A stretch of DNA of 64,000 nt from JAAZLS01 sp964463285 (GTDB taxonomy: Bacteria; Bacillota; Dethiobacteria; DTU022). The position numbers and the translations under genes were made by a program. Location: NCBI GenBank assembly GCA_964463285.1, contig CAYXBB010000004.1:6404-70403 (forward strand), written 5' to 3'. This document shows positions 8,950-16,453 of the stretch, piece by piece. How positions within the stretch are numbered: the stretch's first letter is position 1; every line of letters begins with the position of its first letter. The notes below the pieces were generated by a model, which saw only the letters and a program-made list of their open reading frames with translations, had not been told where the DNA came from and made no database searches.

Positions 8950-10173
8950 TTATTTGGGTCTAAGCACCTCTACAGGCTTTCGTGTTTTAACATCAACCAA
9001 CGAGATCGCTTCCTTTGGGCAGAGGAAATAGCAGACCCCACAGCCATAGCATTCATCCGGCCGGGCTACAAAAGGCAAATCATCTTCTCTTGTCTGTATA
9101 ACCATACAGTGCCCAATGCGGGTGCAAATTCCACAGCGGTTACATTTGTCTTCATCAATTTCGGGAATCAAATCAAGATATTTTACTTGATCAGGAGTAA
9201 CTAGGTATTTCAATGCTTTCCCTCGAAAATCCTCCAGCGTATTATAATTCATCCGATCCATATATTTTTCAATGTTTTTCCGAAAATCCTTAAGTACCTG
9301 GAATCCTTTTAAGTAAATAATAGTGCAGAAAGTAAGTGCCTTGGCTCCATACATGAGCATATCCACACAATGCGACCAATGTGCCAGCCCCCCGCCTCCC
9401 GCTATGTGTAAATCCGGGCTACGCATTGCCATTTGAGCTACATGGCGGTACGCTAGGGGGCGAATCCACGGACCGCAAAGTCCGGCAAAAGACTGATTTA
9501 AAGAATTTGGATATATGGGTTTGCCATCCTGGTAAATGTCAACACTTGGAAGTGACTGAGGGCAGTTAATGGCTGATACAGCAGCAGCACCCCCTTTTGC
9601 GCATTCCTGGGCAACTATTGCTGTCTGAGCTTCAGGAGTCATCTTTGGCATAACCGGGATTTTGACCGCTTCAACAACAGTTTTTGTCACCTCTCTGGCC
9701 AACGCGGGATTTTGCCCAAGGGCTGCCCCCAATTCGGGAGGCGCATCTATATTCATCTGTTTAGCCATCAGCCCCACGTTCGGACATGACATGTTCATTT
9801 CTATCATATCGGCCCCTGCTTCTTCCAGCATTTTGGCCAGCTTGGCCCAACCATCTAAATCTTCGCCCGGTCCCATCATGTTGGCTATTATTTTAAGTTT
9901 TGTTTGTTTTTTGCACTCGTCAATTAGCCTTTGGGCTTGCTCCACATCTAATCTATCCCCGGAGGGTGAAAAAAACGCCGCTTTTTTTTCCACGATATGA
10001 TATGGTTTAGCATAAAAAGGAACCTTCAAAAAACACAATTTGGTTGATACAGCAGCAGCTCCGTGCTTTTCAGCAATCTTTATTTTTTCTACAGTGTTTG
10101 TTAGCTCCGAAGAGGCAATAATAAAGGGGTTTTCCAATTCCAATCCTGCAAAATTCAAACTTAAATCGGCCAT
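8950..10173 (-). CDS. PreA-like dihydroorotate/dihydropyrimidine dehydrogenase with C-terminal 2x[4Fe-4S] ferredoxin domain
   Basis: The N-terminal ~310 residues form a dihydroorotate-dehydrogenase-type FMN barrel (LELENPFIIASSELT at the start, NMSCPNVG near 130, AGGGGLAHW near 265). The last ~60 residues are a bacterial ferredoxin with cysteine sets CNRCGICTRIGHC and CYGCGVCYFLCP. This architecture matches PreA of dihydropyrimidine dehydrogenase and related ring reductases. The PreT flavoprotein partner is absent, so reduced ferredoxin or another donor may feed it. It is the first gene of the catabolic operon, about 45 bp below the sigma-54 start region. A GTG at 10185 and an ATG at 10182 lie too close to the TAGGAG site, so ATG 10173 is preferred. 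Confidence 0.85.
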   Translation of the reverse strand: MADLSLNFAGLELENPFIIASSELTNTVEKIKIAEKHGAAAVSTKLCFLKVPFYAKPYHIVEKKAAFFSPSGDRLDVEQAQRLIDECKKQTKLKIIANMMGPGEDLDGWAKLAKMLEEAGADMIEMNMSCPNVGLMAKQMNIDAPPELGAALGQNPALAREVTKTVVEAVKIPVMPKMTPEAQTAIVAQECAKGGAAAVSAINCPQSLPSVDIYQDGKPIYPNSLNQSFAGLCGPWIRPLAYRHVAQMAMRSPDLHIAGGGGLAHWSHCVDMLMYGAKALTFCTIIYLKGFQVLKDFRKNIEKYMDRMNYNTLEDFRGKALKYLVTPDQVKYLDLIPEIDEDKCNRCGICTRIGHCMVIQTREDDLPFVARPDECYGCGVCYFLCPKEAISLVDVKTRKPVEVLRPK

Positions 10174-10230
10174 GAATATCATCACTCCTATTAAGAATTG
10201 CTTTTTTTTGCCTACTAACTTATATTTATA

Positions 10231-10246
10231 AGCAATTTTGATGCCA
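10231..10246 (-). promoter_or_regulatory. Sigma-54 promoter of the minus-strand catabolic operon
   Basis: Read on the minus strand the site is TGGCATCAAAATTGCT, with the invariant GG and GC of the -24 and -12 elements at the right spacing and only two departures from consensus in the conserved positions. Transcription would begin near 10219, just above the ribosome binding site of the PreA-like gene. Confidence 0.75.
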
Positions 10247-10364
10247 ATTGAGCATGCCCGTATGCTTCAAATATGCAGACTATCTTTAGAAATCAGATCA
10301 TTACCCCTTTATTACTGTAATCCAAATAGTAGTTTTTGGCATTCCCTGTCTGGATCTTAAATAC

Positions 10365-10380
10365 TGTGCATTAGCGCACA
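10365..10380. promoter_or_regulatory. Palindromic activator-site motif between divergent sigma-54 promoters
   Basis: TGTGCATTAGCGCACA is an inverted repeat with 5-bp perfect arms (TGTGC/GCACA) in the same 16-bp frame as the site at 864-879. It lies about 120 bp from the minus-strand and 160 bp from the plus-strand sigma-54 promoter, an ordinary distance for an enhancer-binding activator serving both directions. Confidence 0.6.
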
Positions 10381-10384
10381 ATAT

Positions 10385-10400
10385 GTAGCATCACTGCACA
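10385..10400. promoter_or_regulatory. Second, half-conserved copy of the activator-site motif
   Basis: GTAGCATCACTGCACA keeps the right half (TGCACA) and GCA of the left half in the same spacing. Its centre is 20 bp from the site at 10365-10380, mirroring the tandem arrangement at 843-879. Confidence 0.5.
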
Positions 10401-10541
10401 CTCGACCTATGGCCGGTATTCCAAAGTAACCTTCTTTATAGCGCCCCACTACAAGAACCTGAGCTAATGTGATGGGAACCTTCATGTTGGATTAATCAAG
10501 TAAATTCCCCCTGAAAATAATATCCCCTGCAGCTTACAGCC

Positions 10542-10557
10542 TGGCACTTTTATTGCA
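10542..10557 (+). promoter_or_regulatory. Sigma-54 promoter of the pnt operon
   Basis: TGGCACTTTTATTGCA matches the sigma-54 consensus, with the -24 TGGCAC and -12 TTGCA elements exact and correctly spaced. It points at pntAA, whose start is 375 bp downstream, so the transcript would have a leader of about 360 nt in which I see no recognisable gene or riboswitch. Confidence 0.75.
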
Positions 10558-10931
10558 TAACAGTTAAGTGGTTAAATATTTTTAGGCTTGCAACCTATAT
10601 GTTTTAGAATGTATGCAAGTAAAAGCTTAGATATTTAATATAGGGTTAGATGTACATGTATAGCTATTGTTATACCCATTAGGTTAGTTGCTTTTATCGA
10701 CTAGTTACGGTTCACAGTGTAGATCTGGTGTGCTATTATCTTAATAGATTGATGATTGCCTTATTTCATAGAAGGTCGATATCTTTTGTCTAGTCGTAAT
10801 CGGGTTGCAGGGGAGATCACTGTGACCATATTAAACAAATACAAATATCAAGCAGAAGTCAAAAAACAATCCTATGCAAGATCCTGGCAGGTATTGCCAA
10901 TAATTCTATTAAAAAGGAGGTTTATTTTCTT
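10558..10931 (+). other. Long untranslated leader of the pnt operon
   Basis: No gene is supported here. A 61-codon frame from 10756 overlaps the pntAA start and resembles no known protein. An AAAAAGGAGG ribosome binding site ends the stretch, just before pntAA. No terminator-like hairpin or known riboswitch was recognised. Confidence 0.4.
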
Positions 10932-12102
10932 ATGTCACTAAAAGGGACTATCATTGGGATTCCTAAAGAAATCATGCCCGGGGAGAAGCGAGTATCTGCC
11001 ACGCCTCAAACAGTTCGCCACTTTACAGAAGCCGGAGCTAAGGTATTAATAGAAACAGGAGCAGGCGAGGGTTCCTACCTTAGCGACCGGCAGTACCAGG
11101 AGGCTGGAGCACAGATTGTTTCCACCTCCGAGGAGATCTACCGGAGTGCCAACCTGATCTTAAAGGTTAAAGAACCCCTATATAACGAACAGCTGCAGGT
11201 TCACGAGGCAGAACAGCTTTCTGAAAAAACTACCCTGGTCTGTTTTCTACACCCGGCAAATCCTGCGAACCACCAAACTATTAAAATTCTGGCCCGAAAA
11301 GGGGTAACCAGTTTTACCTTCGATGGCATACCTAGAATATCTCGGGCACAACAAATGGATTCCCTCACTTCCATGAGCACCATTGCCGGATACAAAGCAG
11401 CAATTTATGGCGCCTTTCATCTTCCCAGATTTATCCCGATGATGCCGACAGCCTTTGGAGTGATACAACCTGCCGAATTCCTGGTAGTAGGGGTAGGTGT
11501 TGCCGGTCTGCAGGCCATTGCCACCTCCAAGCGATTAGGGGCAAAAGTAAAAGCTTTGGATATACGGCCGGAGGCCAATGAGCAGGCAAAAAGCCTTGGT
11601 GCAGAAGTAGTTCCATTTGAAGTACCTCCCGAACTGGCTTTAGGGAAGGGGGGCTATGCCCTCCGTCTACCGGAAGAATGGTATACCAAGGAACGGGAAG
11701 CTCTTTTCCCGGTAGTAAAAAATGCAGATGTGGTGATCCTAACCGCCTTGATTCCCGGAGAAGAGGCCCCTTTACTGGTAGATGAGAACATGATTCGCCA
11801 GATGAAGCAAGGTTCGGTAATTGTAGATATTGCAGTGGACCAGGGTGGAAACTGTACCCTGACCCGCCCCGGAGATGAGTACTATGTTAACGGGGTATAT
11901 ATAATAGGANNNNNNNNNNGCCTCCGATGCCACCTGGATGTTTGCTCAAAATACCTGGCATTTTTTAAAGTACATCGTTAAGGATGGCAAGATTAATTAT
12001 GATACCTCAGATGAAATTATTGGTAAAACCCTGGTTACCAAGGGAGGCCAAATAATTCATAAGGGAACACTTCAAGCCATGGAGCAAAGGAAGAGTCAAT
12101 AA
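10932..12102 (+). CDS. pntAA: NAD(P) transhydrogenase alpha-1 subunit (PntAA), interrupted by an assembly gap
   Basis: The start GIPKEIMPGEKRVSATP and the Rossmann segment VVGVGVAGLQAIATSKRLGAKV (positions about 183-204) mark the NAD(H)-binding subunit of split proton-translocating transhydrogenase, related to alanine dehydrogenase. QMDSLTSMSTIAGY near 140 favours PntA over alanine dehydrogenase, as do the two pnt genes that follow. The reading frame enters a ten-N run at 11910-11919; beyond it the frame resumes as ASDATWMFAQNTWHFLKYI and ends at the TAA at 12100-12102. The family's Asn-Ile-Pro-Gly segment is missing, so some 10 residues are probably lost in the gap. The gene is intact apart from this. 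The enzyme links NADH, NADPH and the proton gradient, and the sigma-54 promoter ties it to the catabolic operon. Confidence 0.88.
11910..11919. other. Assembly gap (10 N)
   Basis: Ten undetermined bases sit inside pntAA. Ten is a customary placeholder, and the frame on the two sides differs by one base across it, so the true gap length is unknown. The flanking protein sequences suggest roughly 30 bp are missing. Confidence 0.95.
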
Positions 12103-12199
12103 CTTAGTTGTTTTTTAAAGACATTCAATATTCAATGCACCGCCTTTCGGATGCTGAACCAAAAGGTGTCATGCAATTTAGGAGGTTGGCAATTTTAAA

Positions 12200-12499
12200 A
12201 TGTACGTGGGATTACTAATATCTTTAATTGCTTCAGCTTTGCTGGGGTACAAGGTTATTTCGTCGGTCCCTCCCCTTCTGCACACCCCGCTGATGTCGGG
12301 TATGAATGCCCTTTCCGGCATAATCGTCATCGGAGCCCTTACGGCTTATGCCACTTCTCCTCCCGGTGCCCGGGTGTGGACAGGGCTAGCAGTGATCGTT
12401 GCTATGGTTAATGTAGTTGGCGGATTTTGGGTTACCGACCGCATGCTGCGTATGTTCCACCGCCGGGACAGCAAAAACCAGGAACAGGGGGCGAACTGA
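12200..12499 (+). CDS. pntAB: NAD(P) transhydrogenase alpha-2 subunit (PntAB)
   Basis: This 99-residue protein is nearly all membrane: three hydrophobic helices (about residues 4-22, 35-52 and 57-80), then a short charged tail. It corresponds to the small membrane subunit of three-part transhydrogenases and forms part of the proton channel with PntB. AGGAGG lies 12 bases before the ATG, and the stop overlaps the pntB start as TGATG. Confidence 0.88.
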   Translation: MYVGLLISLIASALLGYKVISSVPPLLHTPLMSGMNALSGIIVIGALTAYATSPPGARVWTGLAVIVAMVNVVGGFWVTDRMLRMFHRRDSKNQEQGAN

Positions 12500-13893
12500 T
12501 GTATGTTACTATTGCTTCCATTATCATTATTATAGCATTCCTGGTTGGCATTCATATGATGCAATCCCCTGAGACTGCGGTCAAGGGTAATCGACTAGGA
12601 GCGCTGGCCATGATTGTAGCCATACTGCTCGCCCTATGGAAAAGCGGCGCCATTACTATCTACTCTGCCTGGATACTTCTAGCCGTTGGCAGCATTATCG
12701 GTATCCTGCTGGGACAGGTGGTAACCATGATCCGGATGCCCCAGACCGTGGCCCTGCTTAACGGGCTTGGCGGGGCCGCCTCCGCTTTGGTTGCCGGAGC
12801 GGTGGCCGCCTACCCGATCGGTAGCGAACCGAACGTGTTCTGGTTTACAGCAGCGCTAGCTCTAGGCCTGGGCGTTTTGACCCTGGTGGGAAGTATTGTG
12901 GCTGCTTTGAAACTGCAGGGATGGATTTCCCAGCGACCGGTCTTTATATATGGTCATAATATCCTGCTGGGTGTATTTCTTCTGGCCGGAACCCTGCTGG
13001 TATTTTCTGCCCTGTTTTACCCCGGCCTGAATTTTAATCAACTTATATTGCCTTTAACTATTGCTGCTTTCGCCATCTATGGGCTGCTTATGTCCATTCG
13101 GGTCGGCGGAGCGGACATGCCCATCATGATCTCATTTTACAACTCCTTATCCGGGGTGGCCGCCGCCGTAGCTGCTTTAACAGTGTTTGACCTGTTACAG
13201 ACCGGAGTAGGAGCACTGGTGGGGGTAGCAGGATTAATTCTGACCCAGATCATGTGTCGAGCCATGAACCGGAACCTGCCGGCAGTGTTGGGCGGAATAA
13301 AAGTAAAACCCCTGGATGCAAAAACTTTTCCTGGTTTGGGAATAGGAAAAGATAACTCCACCACAGAGAAGACCGATCCAAAAGAAAAATTGCCGGCAAT
13401 ACTTAAAGAGGCCCAAACTGTGGTCATTGTACCCGGTTACGGAATGGCTGTAGGCCAGGCCCAACAGGCGGTAAAAGATCTGATCGACACCCTGCAAAAC
13501 TCCGGCAAGGATGTCAAAATCGGTATTCATCCGGTAGCGGGAAGAATGCCCGGTCATATGAACGTTTTGCTGGCAGAGGTAGGGATTCCTTACGATATGC
13601 TGTTTGATATAGAGGTAATTAATCCGGAATTTGCGAGCACCGACCTGGTGATCGCGGTGGGAGCCAACGATGTAATCAACCCCGCCGCCAACACCGCCGA
13701 GGGTACCCCTATCTACGGTATGCCTATTTTACAGGTATCCCAGAGCAAGCATGTGCTGCTCTGTAACCGGAGTGCAAACCCGGGTTATTCCGGAGTTCCC
13801 AACACTCTTTACTATGAACCAACAACCACAGTTCTATTGGGAAATGCCCAGGAAACAGTTCCCGAATTAACTGCACTGATAGATAAAAAATAA
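12499..13893 (+). CDS. pntB: NAD(P) transhydrogenase beta subunit (PntB)
   Basis: The 464-residue protein has about nine membrane helices in the first 270 residues, then a cytoplasmic NADP(H)-binding domain beginning VVIVPGYGMAVGQAQ near residue 310, with HPVAGRMPGHMNVLLAE and GANDVINPAA further on. All are hallmarks of PntB domain III. The ATG at 12499 overlaps the pntAB stop by one base, so an upstream in-frame ATG at 12427 inside pntAB is not the start. With pntAA and pntAB it makes a complete proton-translocating transhydrogenase. Confidence 0.93.
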   Translation: MYVTIASIIIIIAFLVGIHMMQSPETAVKGNRLGALAMIVAILLALWKSGAITIYSAWILLAVGSIIGILLGQVVTMIRMPQTVALLNGLGGAASALVAGAVAAYPIGSEPNVFWFTAALALGLGVLTLVGSIVAALKLQGWISQRPVFIYGHNILLGVFLLAGTLLVFSALFYPGLNFNQLILPLTIAAFAIYGLLMSIRVGGADMPIMISFYNSLSGVAAAVAALTVFDLLQTGVGALVGVAGLILTQIMCRAMNRNLPAVLGGIKVKPLDAKTFPGLGIGKDNSTTEKTDPKEKLPAILKEAQTVVIVPGYGMAVGQAQQAVKDLIDTLQNSGKDVKIGIHPVAGRMPGHMNVLLAEVGIPYDMLFDIEVINPEFASTDLVIAVGANDVINPAANTAEGTPIYGMPILQVSQSKHVLLCNRSANPGYSGVPNTLYYEPTTTVLLGNAQETVPELTALIDKK

Positions 13894-13983
13894 CCCAGGC
13901 CGGATAAATTCTGCCTGAGGAAATTAAATTTAAGTTGATTTAACTTTTAAGATAATAATGCATAAGCACCATTGTCTTGATCC

Positions 13984-14003
13984 TCCCCCGGATTGCCGGG
14001 GGA
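13984..14003 (+). terminator. Hairpin after pntB
   Basis: TCCCCCGG-ATTG-CCGGGGGA forms an 8-bp GC-rich stem with a 4-base loop, followed by the moderately T-rich ATATTTCT. It lies between the convergent pntB and cooT-like genes and probably ends pnt transcription. Confidence 0.6.
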
Positions 14004-14067
14004 TATTTCTATCAGCTAGCAAATCTTCCGGGACCCGTTATGTTCCGGTTGATCCCGGGCCGGTTTA

Positions 14068-14262
14068 TTAATCCTTATCCTCCAGCACAATCCGGTGCTC
14101 TACCAGGGTCATTTCTTTGATCTTTGCCTTGATTGTTTTTCTCTCGCTGAATATACTCTCCAACAAAATGCCCTCTTCGGTGGGTATTACCTTGTCTACC
14201 GCTTCCAGGATCAAGGTCTCCTTACCTTCCTTATCGCGGAAATACACATTGGCTTCACACAT
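14068..14262 (-). CDS. CooT-like nickel-binding protein
   Basis: The 64-residue product starts MCEANVYFRDKEGKE and ends in KIKEMTLVEHRIVLED. The invariant Cys2 and this overall pattern identify the CooT family, small dimeric nickel-binding proteins first linked to carbon monoxide dehydrogenase maturation. GGGGTGA lies five bases before the ATG; a GTG nine bases upstream overlaps the ribosome binding site and is unlikely. It starts one base after the stop of the DUF3842 gene, so the pair is translated together. Confidence 0.85.
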   Translation of the reverse strand: MCEANVYFRDKEGKETLILEAVDKVIPTEEGILLESIFSERKTIKAKIKEMTLVEHRIVLEDKD

Positions 14263-14263
14263 G

Positions 14264-14680
14264 CTATTCACCCCGCAAATAATTTTTTACCAGTTCCATA
14301 GCCTCTCCTATGTAGTGCGGAAGCGGCATACCTTTAACACCTGCTACCTGTATATTGTACCGGTTCAAAGGGATCAGTATCTTTTTAGCCGGGCTTTCAG
14401 CAATTGCCCGGGCCATGGCCGGGGTTAATTCTCCCATCATGGAATTGGCGCAAACTATTCCGATGGTTCCAATTATTATTTCTGTCCTGGGGGCATTAAT
14501 TACGATCGCGTTTTCGCCGGAAGCTCCTTCATTGGCCCCGGCTTTCAGCATCAGCGATGTCGCCAGGGCATTGGTGCCCAGGGCAACAATAACCATTTCT
14601 TCACCAAAAATTTCCCGCAATTGGGTGACAATTGCTTTGCCTATTCCCCCGCCCTTACCGTCCACTACCGTCACCCGCAT
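14264..14680 (-). CDS. DUF3842 family protein
   Basis: The 138-residue product begins MRVTVVDGKGGGIGKAIV, a Rossmann-like glycine loop, and contains ALGTNALATSLMLKAGA and the NRYNIQVAGVKGMPLPHYI stretch that I recognise from DUF3842. Function is unknown. Its tight coupling to the CooT-like gene suggests a joint role, perhaps in metal handling. The ATG at 14680 follows AGGTG; an in-frame GTG at 14689 is inside that site. Confidence 0.75.
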   Translation of the reverse strand: MRVTVVDGKGGGIGKAIVTQLREIFGEEMVIVALGTNALATSLMLKAGANEGASGENAIVINAPRTEIIIGTIGIVCANSMMGELTPAMARAIAESPAKKILIPLNRYNIQVAGVKGMPLPHYIGEAMELVKNYLRGE

Positions 14681-14756
14681 TATTTTCACCTGCTTTGATC
14701 GAACAGCTTTTTCTTTATGATATCACAAGCCGGTTAATTTGGTCAGGAGCGGAAAA

Positions 14757-15995
14757 TTATATTTTCTGCCTCCAGCTCTGCCGGTTAAGGGCCTGCAGGG
14801 GCAAGGTTAGCAAGTTTCCGGCCTTCTTCATCGCCTTGCCAAAAATCAGCCGGGCAAAAGAAAACAAAGGCCCCGGGTCATCGACAGCCCAGATGGCGTG
14901 GGCCTTGCGATGGCTCATCCAGGGTTTCACTATTTGCCACCAGGTTAGTTGTCCTTGGCGCCGGTACTGCCTGATGGTTAAAAGATCCTCGTAGGCATGC
15001 CAGAAAGCCCAGGGGGTTTCTTTCCGGAGATGGCAATCCGGCACCGACTCCCCGATTAAATCCCGGTACATAATATGGGTAAATTCCACCCCACAGCGAT
15101 CAAACAAGGCGTTTAGGCTGCTTAGACGAGCGTTTATTTCGATCATATATAACCGGCGGGTTTCCGGATGACGCTTAAACTCGATCTCGCCATAACCCCG
15201 GTAACCGAGCCTCCTTATATATTCCAGGCCCAGCTCTAACACCTCCGGATCATGACACTGATGGGTCAGGGTAGACGACCCAAAATTGGCCGGAAACTGA
15301 CGCAGCTTTTGGGCAATCAGCGTATGGGTAGCCTTCCCCTCCCGGTTGACATACACATCAAAACAGAACATCTGATCATCAAAACCGGGGACAATTTCCT
15401 GAACCATTACCTCCAGTCCCGCGGCCCGGGCCTTTTTTAAAGTTTCAATTAAACCGGCTTCATCATCAACCCGCAGGCATTTTGCCCGAAAAACTTTAAC
15501 AAACTGATGGGATATGGTGGGTTTAACGATGCAGGGATAGGGAATCTTTTCAGCAGCTTCCCTGATGGTCACTTCGCTGTCCGGAAAAAAAGTCAGCGGC
15601 ATTTGCAATCCATGTTTACAGGAAAGGCTGTACAGTCCCCGTTTATTGATAACCGCTTCCAACAGCCGGGGGGGGTTGTCCGGAAAAAGATAATAAGGAG
15701 CCAGTTCCTCCGCGTACCGGGAAATAAGCAGGGCATAGCTGTCCGCAGAAGCCATCAGCACCGGGGGCTGTTCAAAGCGCTTCCCCAGTTCCAGCAAAAA
15801 ATCAGCCATCGCCGCCTCATCCCGATTAATATCCGGGCAGAGAATCTTGCCGAACACATAACGGGAAGACAGGGCATAAGCCCTGGAAAAATCGTAATCC
15901 AGGGCGTACACCTTTACTCCCTGCCTTCCCAGGGTGCGGATCGCTCCCAACGCAGTGTAAAAATTTGCTCCCAGTATTACTGCCGGTATAGCCAT
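14757..15995 (-). CDS. ATP-grasp carboxylate-amine ligase-like protein
   Basis: The 412-residue protein has an N-terminal pre-ATP-grasp domain (AVILGANFYTALGAIRTLG) and an ATP-grasp fold, with the lysine strand YPCIVKPTISHQF near 145, VMVQEIVPGFDDQMF near 190 and the metal-binding YMIEINARLSS near 270. Such enzymes join a carboxylate to an amine with ATP; relatives modify cell-wall or capsule precursors or make dipeptides. The substrate is unknown. It is monocistronic on the minus strand with GAGAGGA before the ATG. Confidence 0.75.
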   Translation of the reverse strand: MAIPAVILGANFYTALGAIRTLGRQGVKVYALDYDFSRAYALSSRYVFGKILCPDINRDEAAMADFLLELGKRFEQPPVLMASADSYALLISRYAEELAPYYLFPDNPPRLLEAVINKRGLYSLSCKHGLQMPLTFFPDSEVTIREAAEKIPYPCIVKPTISHQFVKVFRAKCLRVDDEAGLIETLKKARAAGLEVMVQEIVPGFDDQMFCFDVYVNREGKATHTLIAQKLRQFPANFGSSTLTHQCHDPEVLELGLEYIRRLGYRGYGEIEFKRHPETRRLYMIEINARLSSLNALFDRCGVEFTHIMYRDLIGESVPDCHLRKETPWAFWHAYEDLLTIRQYRRQGQLTWWQIVKPWMSHRKAHAIWAVDDPGPLFSFARLIFGKAMKKAGNLLTLPLQALNRQSWRQKI

Positions 15996-16015
15996 GGCGA
16001 TTTCGTCCTCTCCAT

Positions 16016-16453
16016 TTTAACAATTGAACTCTATGATCTTTATGATCCCATGAGCTTCAAGAATTCCAAGAACCCTATGCTCATAATATCACAACTTTTG
16101 TAATCGGACCTGTTCGGTTTCACCTACCCCTTTTTATCTGTTCCTTTTTGATCCGCCCTTTTCCGCTCCCTGTTTTTTTCGGCCCAAATCCTCCAATACC
16201 TCAAAAATGGGACGGCGGTATCGACCCACCGGTAGAGCCACCGTTCCGTAGTTGGAATTCAACCATCCGGATGCCTGACAACGGTATTTTACCCATCCGT
16301 TTCCAATCATATTAGGAAGGTTCCCTTGCAAAGCCTGTCGGACCCGGCAAAGCACCGGTTCAACTTTTTTTAAAATACAAAACAAGTTGTGCTATAATGT
16401 TTTAAGCGGTTTTTTCGCAAAAAGTGTGTTTCGATTAGGAGGAGGCTGACAAA
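16016..16453. other. Intergenic region with the PBP promoter
   Basis: This 438-bp spacer lies between the divergent ATP-grasp and PBP genes. An 83-codon minus-strand frame from a TTG at 16385 to 16134 has no ribosome binding site and resembles nothing known, so I do not call it a gene. An extended -10 element for the PBP gene is at 16390-16398. Confidence 0.4.
16390..16398 (+). promoter_or_regulatory. Extended -10 promoter element of the PBP gene
   Basis: TGCTATAAT gives a perfect TATAAT with an upstream TGN extension, about 55 bp before the GTG start. The -35 region (TTAAAA) is weak, as is common with extended -10 promoters. Confidence 0.55.

Noticed and set aside
10756..10941. 61-codon plus-strand frame before pntAA
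   Set aside because: It overlaps the pntAA start, lacks a ribosome binding site of its own and resembles no protein.
10932..12102. Frameshifted pseudogene of alanine dehydrogenase
   Set aside because: The apparent frame change coincides with the ten-N gap, the protein resumes normally beyond it, and pntAB-pntB follow, so it is an intact pntAA with missing bases.
16134..16385. 83-codon minus-strand frame upstream of the PBP gene
   Set aside because: It starts at TTG without a ribosome binding site, abuts the PBP promoter and has no recognisable pattern.
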